Shown here: in pieces, positions 63,401 to 64,000 of the stretch
Position numbering within the stretch: position 1 is the first letter of the stretch
Layout: each line of letters opens with the position of its first letter
NCBI RefSeq assembly: GCF_040372045.1
Contig: NZ_BAABWH010000001.1
DNA length: 64,000 bases
Strand: one strand, 5' to 3'
Origin: Thalassolituus sp006212115
Lineage (GTDB): Bacteria > Pseudomonadota > Gammaproteobacteria > Pseudomonadales > Oceanobacteraceae
Made by a program: the position numbers and the translations under genes
Notes under the pieces: model-generated
Told to the model about the DNA's origin: nothing
The model's database searches: none
Seen by the model: only the letters and a program-made list of their open reading frames with translations

Positions 63401-64000
63401 TTGCAGGCTGGCGACGCCGGTGCGACTGTCGAAGTCGTAGTAATCGCGGTTGTCGCCTTCGAGGCGATATACCAGTGCTTCCTGACCTCCGATAGGCTCA
63501 CCGCTGATCTGAGGCATAACGCCAGTATCGCTTTCGTTTTCATTCACGCTGCGTGGCGCGATGTCGGCGATGCTGAAGCTTGCGCTCTCGGTGACGTTGG
63601 TGACGTTGACGGTATGGCGATGGATGGTGCTGTTGCCGTCGGCGTCCGTCAGAGTCACCAGCACCAGATAGGCGTTATCGGCGTTGCTGTCGGCCGGTGC
63701 TTCGAAGTCGGCTCCAGTGCCGGTGCCTATAAATTCGATTGCGCCGCTGTCGCTGATGCGGAAGAAGCCTGCATCGTCGCCGCTCAGTGTTGTGCTCAGT
63801 TCACCGATAGGCTCTTCACCTTGAAGTTGGTAGGTGATGGTCGCCACGCTGTTTTCGGCCACGTCGGTGCTGCCCTCTGGAACGCTGAAGTCGGCGTTTT
63901 CGATCACGTCGGTGATGTTTACAGTCCACGATAAAGTCTGGCGATTGCCTTCGCCGTCCGTCAGTTCAGCGCCAATTTCAAACTGGCCATCCGCATTCGC
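60425..64000 (-). CDS. Giant cadherin-repeat surface protein with HmuY-like C-terminus (N-terminus outside window)
   Basis: The frame is open from the right edge, 1191 residues visible. Seven complete cadherin-like repeats of about 100-120 residues, plus part of another, show the pattern SVNENT...LTYxLSGxDAxxF...DFEAPxDxDxDNxY...D.DGN...VTVxDV with Ca-binding Asp/Asn/Glu. The last 400 residues (60425-61636) differ: YIDLDTATV...WDLRVSGDFISLN...YFILRTSEGTRYVRMRAV and then ...NWDMVLGIAF...YHVRTDTGARFKIQVLSY, which resembles the HmuY haem-binding family, apparently twice. The signal peptide lies off-window. It likely acts outside the cell, feeding the coupled TonB receptor. Function is inference. 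Confidence 0.8.
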   Translation of the reverse strand, partial: ANADGQFEIGAELTDGEGNRQTLSWTVNITDVIENADFSVPEGSTDVAENSVATITYQLQGEEPIGELSTTLSGDDAGFFRISDSGAIEFIGTGTGADFEAPADSNADNAYLVLVTLTDADGNSTIHRHTVNVTNVTESASFSIADIAPRSVNENESDTGVMPQISGEPIGGQEALVYRLEGDNRDYYDFDSRTGVASLQPQDYESLPGSDSGEPVALPVTLIAEDTDGNVASTRISVSVVDVDEYDGFDVEAIEPYSVDENTVDSGAEIRVSPDTVAGVPLAYTYALSGADAAQFAIDDTVRPAIVRLNIQDFEAPSDANQNQVYQALVTVTDIVGGSKSVTVSVTVVDVTEVADFTLTSQTISGDENSVISVPVELSGDAPIGALTYSLSGDDASFFTLSQNGSLTLSARDFETPQDLNGDNQYLAVLSAADSDGNQAQANIAISINNVAESSSFSLSGISDYSIDEVTVDSPRTPTASSGYVGSLTYRLTGSDAARFRIDSATGTLRLKPQDYEVLAGASEPAQSAGPAYALNVVIEAADSDGNTATLAITVSVRDVVEYAGFEFAPLSHQSANENALTEVPLSVTPLSYTNPIPCVPESVDQVCSETVTLNYTLSLLGTDSDAFSLNGGLPATTLRLSAQNFEAPADSDLNNTYGVTVNVDDGISGVQQQSVIITVNDVMEVANFSLQNSDYSVNENTQDVGVVPVVSGDAPIGSLSYQITGADAGAFTLDNDGRIRLTDMADFEAPTDADGDNNYQITYTATDDDANSASVDITVTVLDTAAETLEFSALFGARYIDLDTATVSTSAVSGWDLRVSGDFISLNSTAASAFANTREFDEVNGPLGSSDYLPTLAAETKDNADSWNDNWGLWASDNDSENIEKAFGNQFYRVYDVAGPQGIADEVVDDLPVKPENYFILRTSEGTRYVRMRAVSFGDRNSDGVAQTNNGYFYYSVLDVDAGDTQFGPEQELCLSFRHGSYPEGDPDGEGDVWYKQTFFDFDYISQYKPFGCDQGDYVDYSGSLTFDVDIAPDMNRRTSQFEQVSNGVASATEALENWDMVLGIAFRPEKNWLGIRRASATRVRAAINGNRTGGVAAIQGFTRTEDGDGNLSPMLDNLDDFRHLLSGEGKSPVSQYDHLQFNADGSISSNQRVYHVRTDTGARFKIQVLSYDGNLSGTQADYSLLYEGF

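Noticed and set aside
60425..63907. Considered whether the cadherin units could be a DNA-level tandem repeat or CRISPR-like array
   Set aside because: Units share protein motifs but differ strongly in DNA and length. No short direct repeats with uniform spacers were seen anywhere in the window.
63029..63934. Plus-strand open frame of about 300 codons opposite the cadherin repeats
   Set aside because: It is a mirror of the repetitive Asp/Val/Thr-rich coding strand. It shows no known domain.

Overview
The window reads as a chromosomal segment of a marine gammaproteobacterium, probably in or near the Oceanospirillales and possibly of the Thalassolituus/Oceanobacter kind. The order-level placement is inferred and the genus is a guess. 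Two blocks follow the gene order I know from Pseudomonas: dnaJ-dnaK-grpE / recN / fur / bamE / rnfH-ratA / smpB-ssrA, and pilS-pilR / fimU-fimT-pilV-pilW-pilX-pilY1-pilE / ispH-fkpB-lspA-ileS-ribF-murJ / rpsT / proB-obgE-rpmA-rplU / ispB. Fur lacks the CxxC zinc pair, as in pseudomonads, and the tmRNA tag is ANDESYALAA.

Layout. 1-9.3 kb: heat-shock chaperone operon with two sigma-32-type promoters, SOS-controlled recN with two LexA boxes, fur, bamE, rnfH-ratA, an SNF-type sodium symporter, smpB and tmRNA. 9.3-13.4 kb: a hairpin-rich spacer, then two tandem paralogous membrane diguanylate cyclases (7TMR-DISM-GGDEF). 13.4-28.9 kb: an iron-acquisition island. It holds a TonB receptor with a PepSY/DUF2271/DUF4198/flavodoxin-reductase operon, an alpha-hydroxy-acid oxidase, a PiuC-type dioxygenase with a Fiu/PiuA-type receptor, and a TonB2-type energising operon (DUF3450, TtpC/ExbB, short ExbB, ExbD, TonB, TPR). 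Fur-box-like sequences lie in its intergenic regions. 28.9-32.8 kb: an AraC regulator divergent from a fatty-acid desaturase, then nadE. 32.9-43.2 kb: PilS/PilR and the minor-pilin/PilY1 operon. 43.3-56.5 kb: conserved housekeeping genes, nearly all on the minus strand. 56.5-58.3 kb: dsbD. 58.3-64 kb: a siderophore-type TonB receptor whose start overlaps the stop of a very large cadherin-repeat protein. The C-terminus of that protein resembles the haem-binding HmuY fold, apparently twice. This gene runs off the right edge.

Most noteworthy are: (1) the cadherin-repeat/HmuY-like protein coupled to a TonB receptor, which looks like a giant surface metallophore- or haem-capturing protein; (2) a PilR whose GAFTGA loop and Walker B acidic pair are both missing, so it is unlikely to work as a standard sigma-54 activator; (3) a putative reductive iron-release operon whose flavoprotein carries a 12-bp tandem-repeat expansion encoding a Cys/His/Asp-rich linker. 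Most start-site choices, Fur boxes and promoters come from reading alone and have not been computed.
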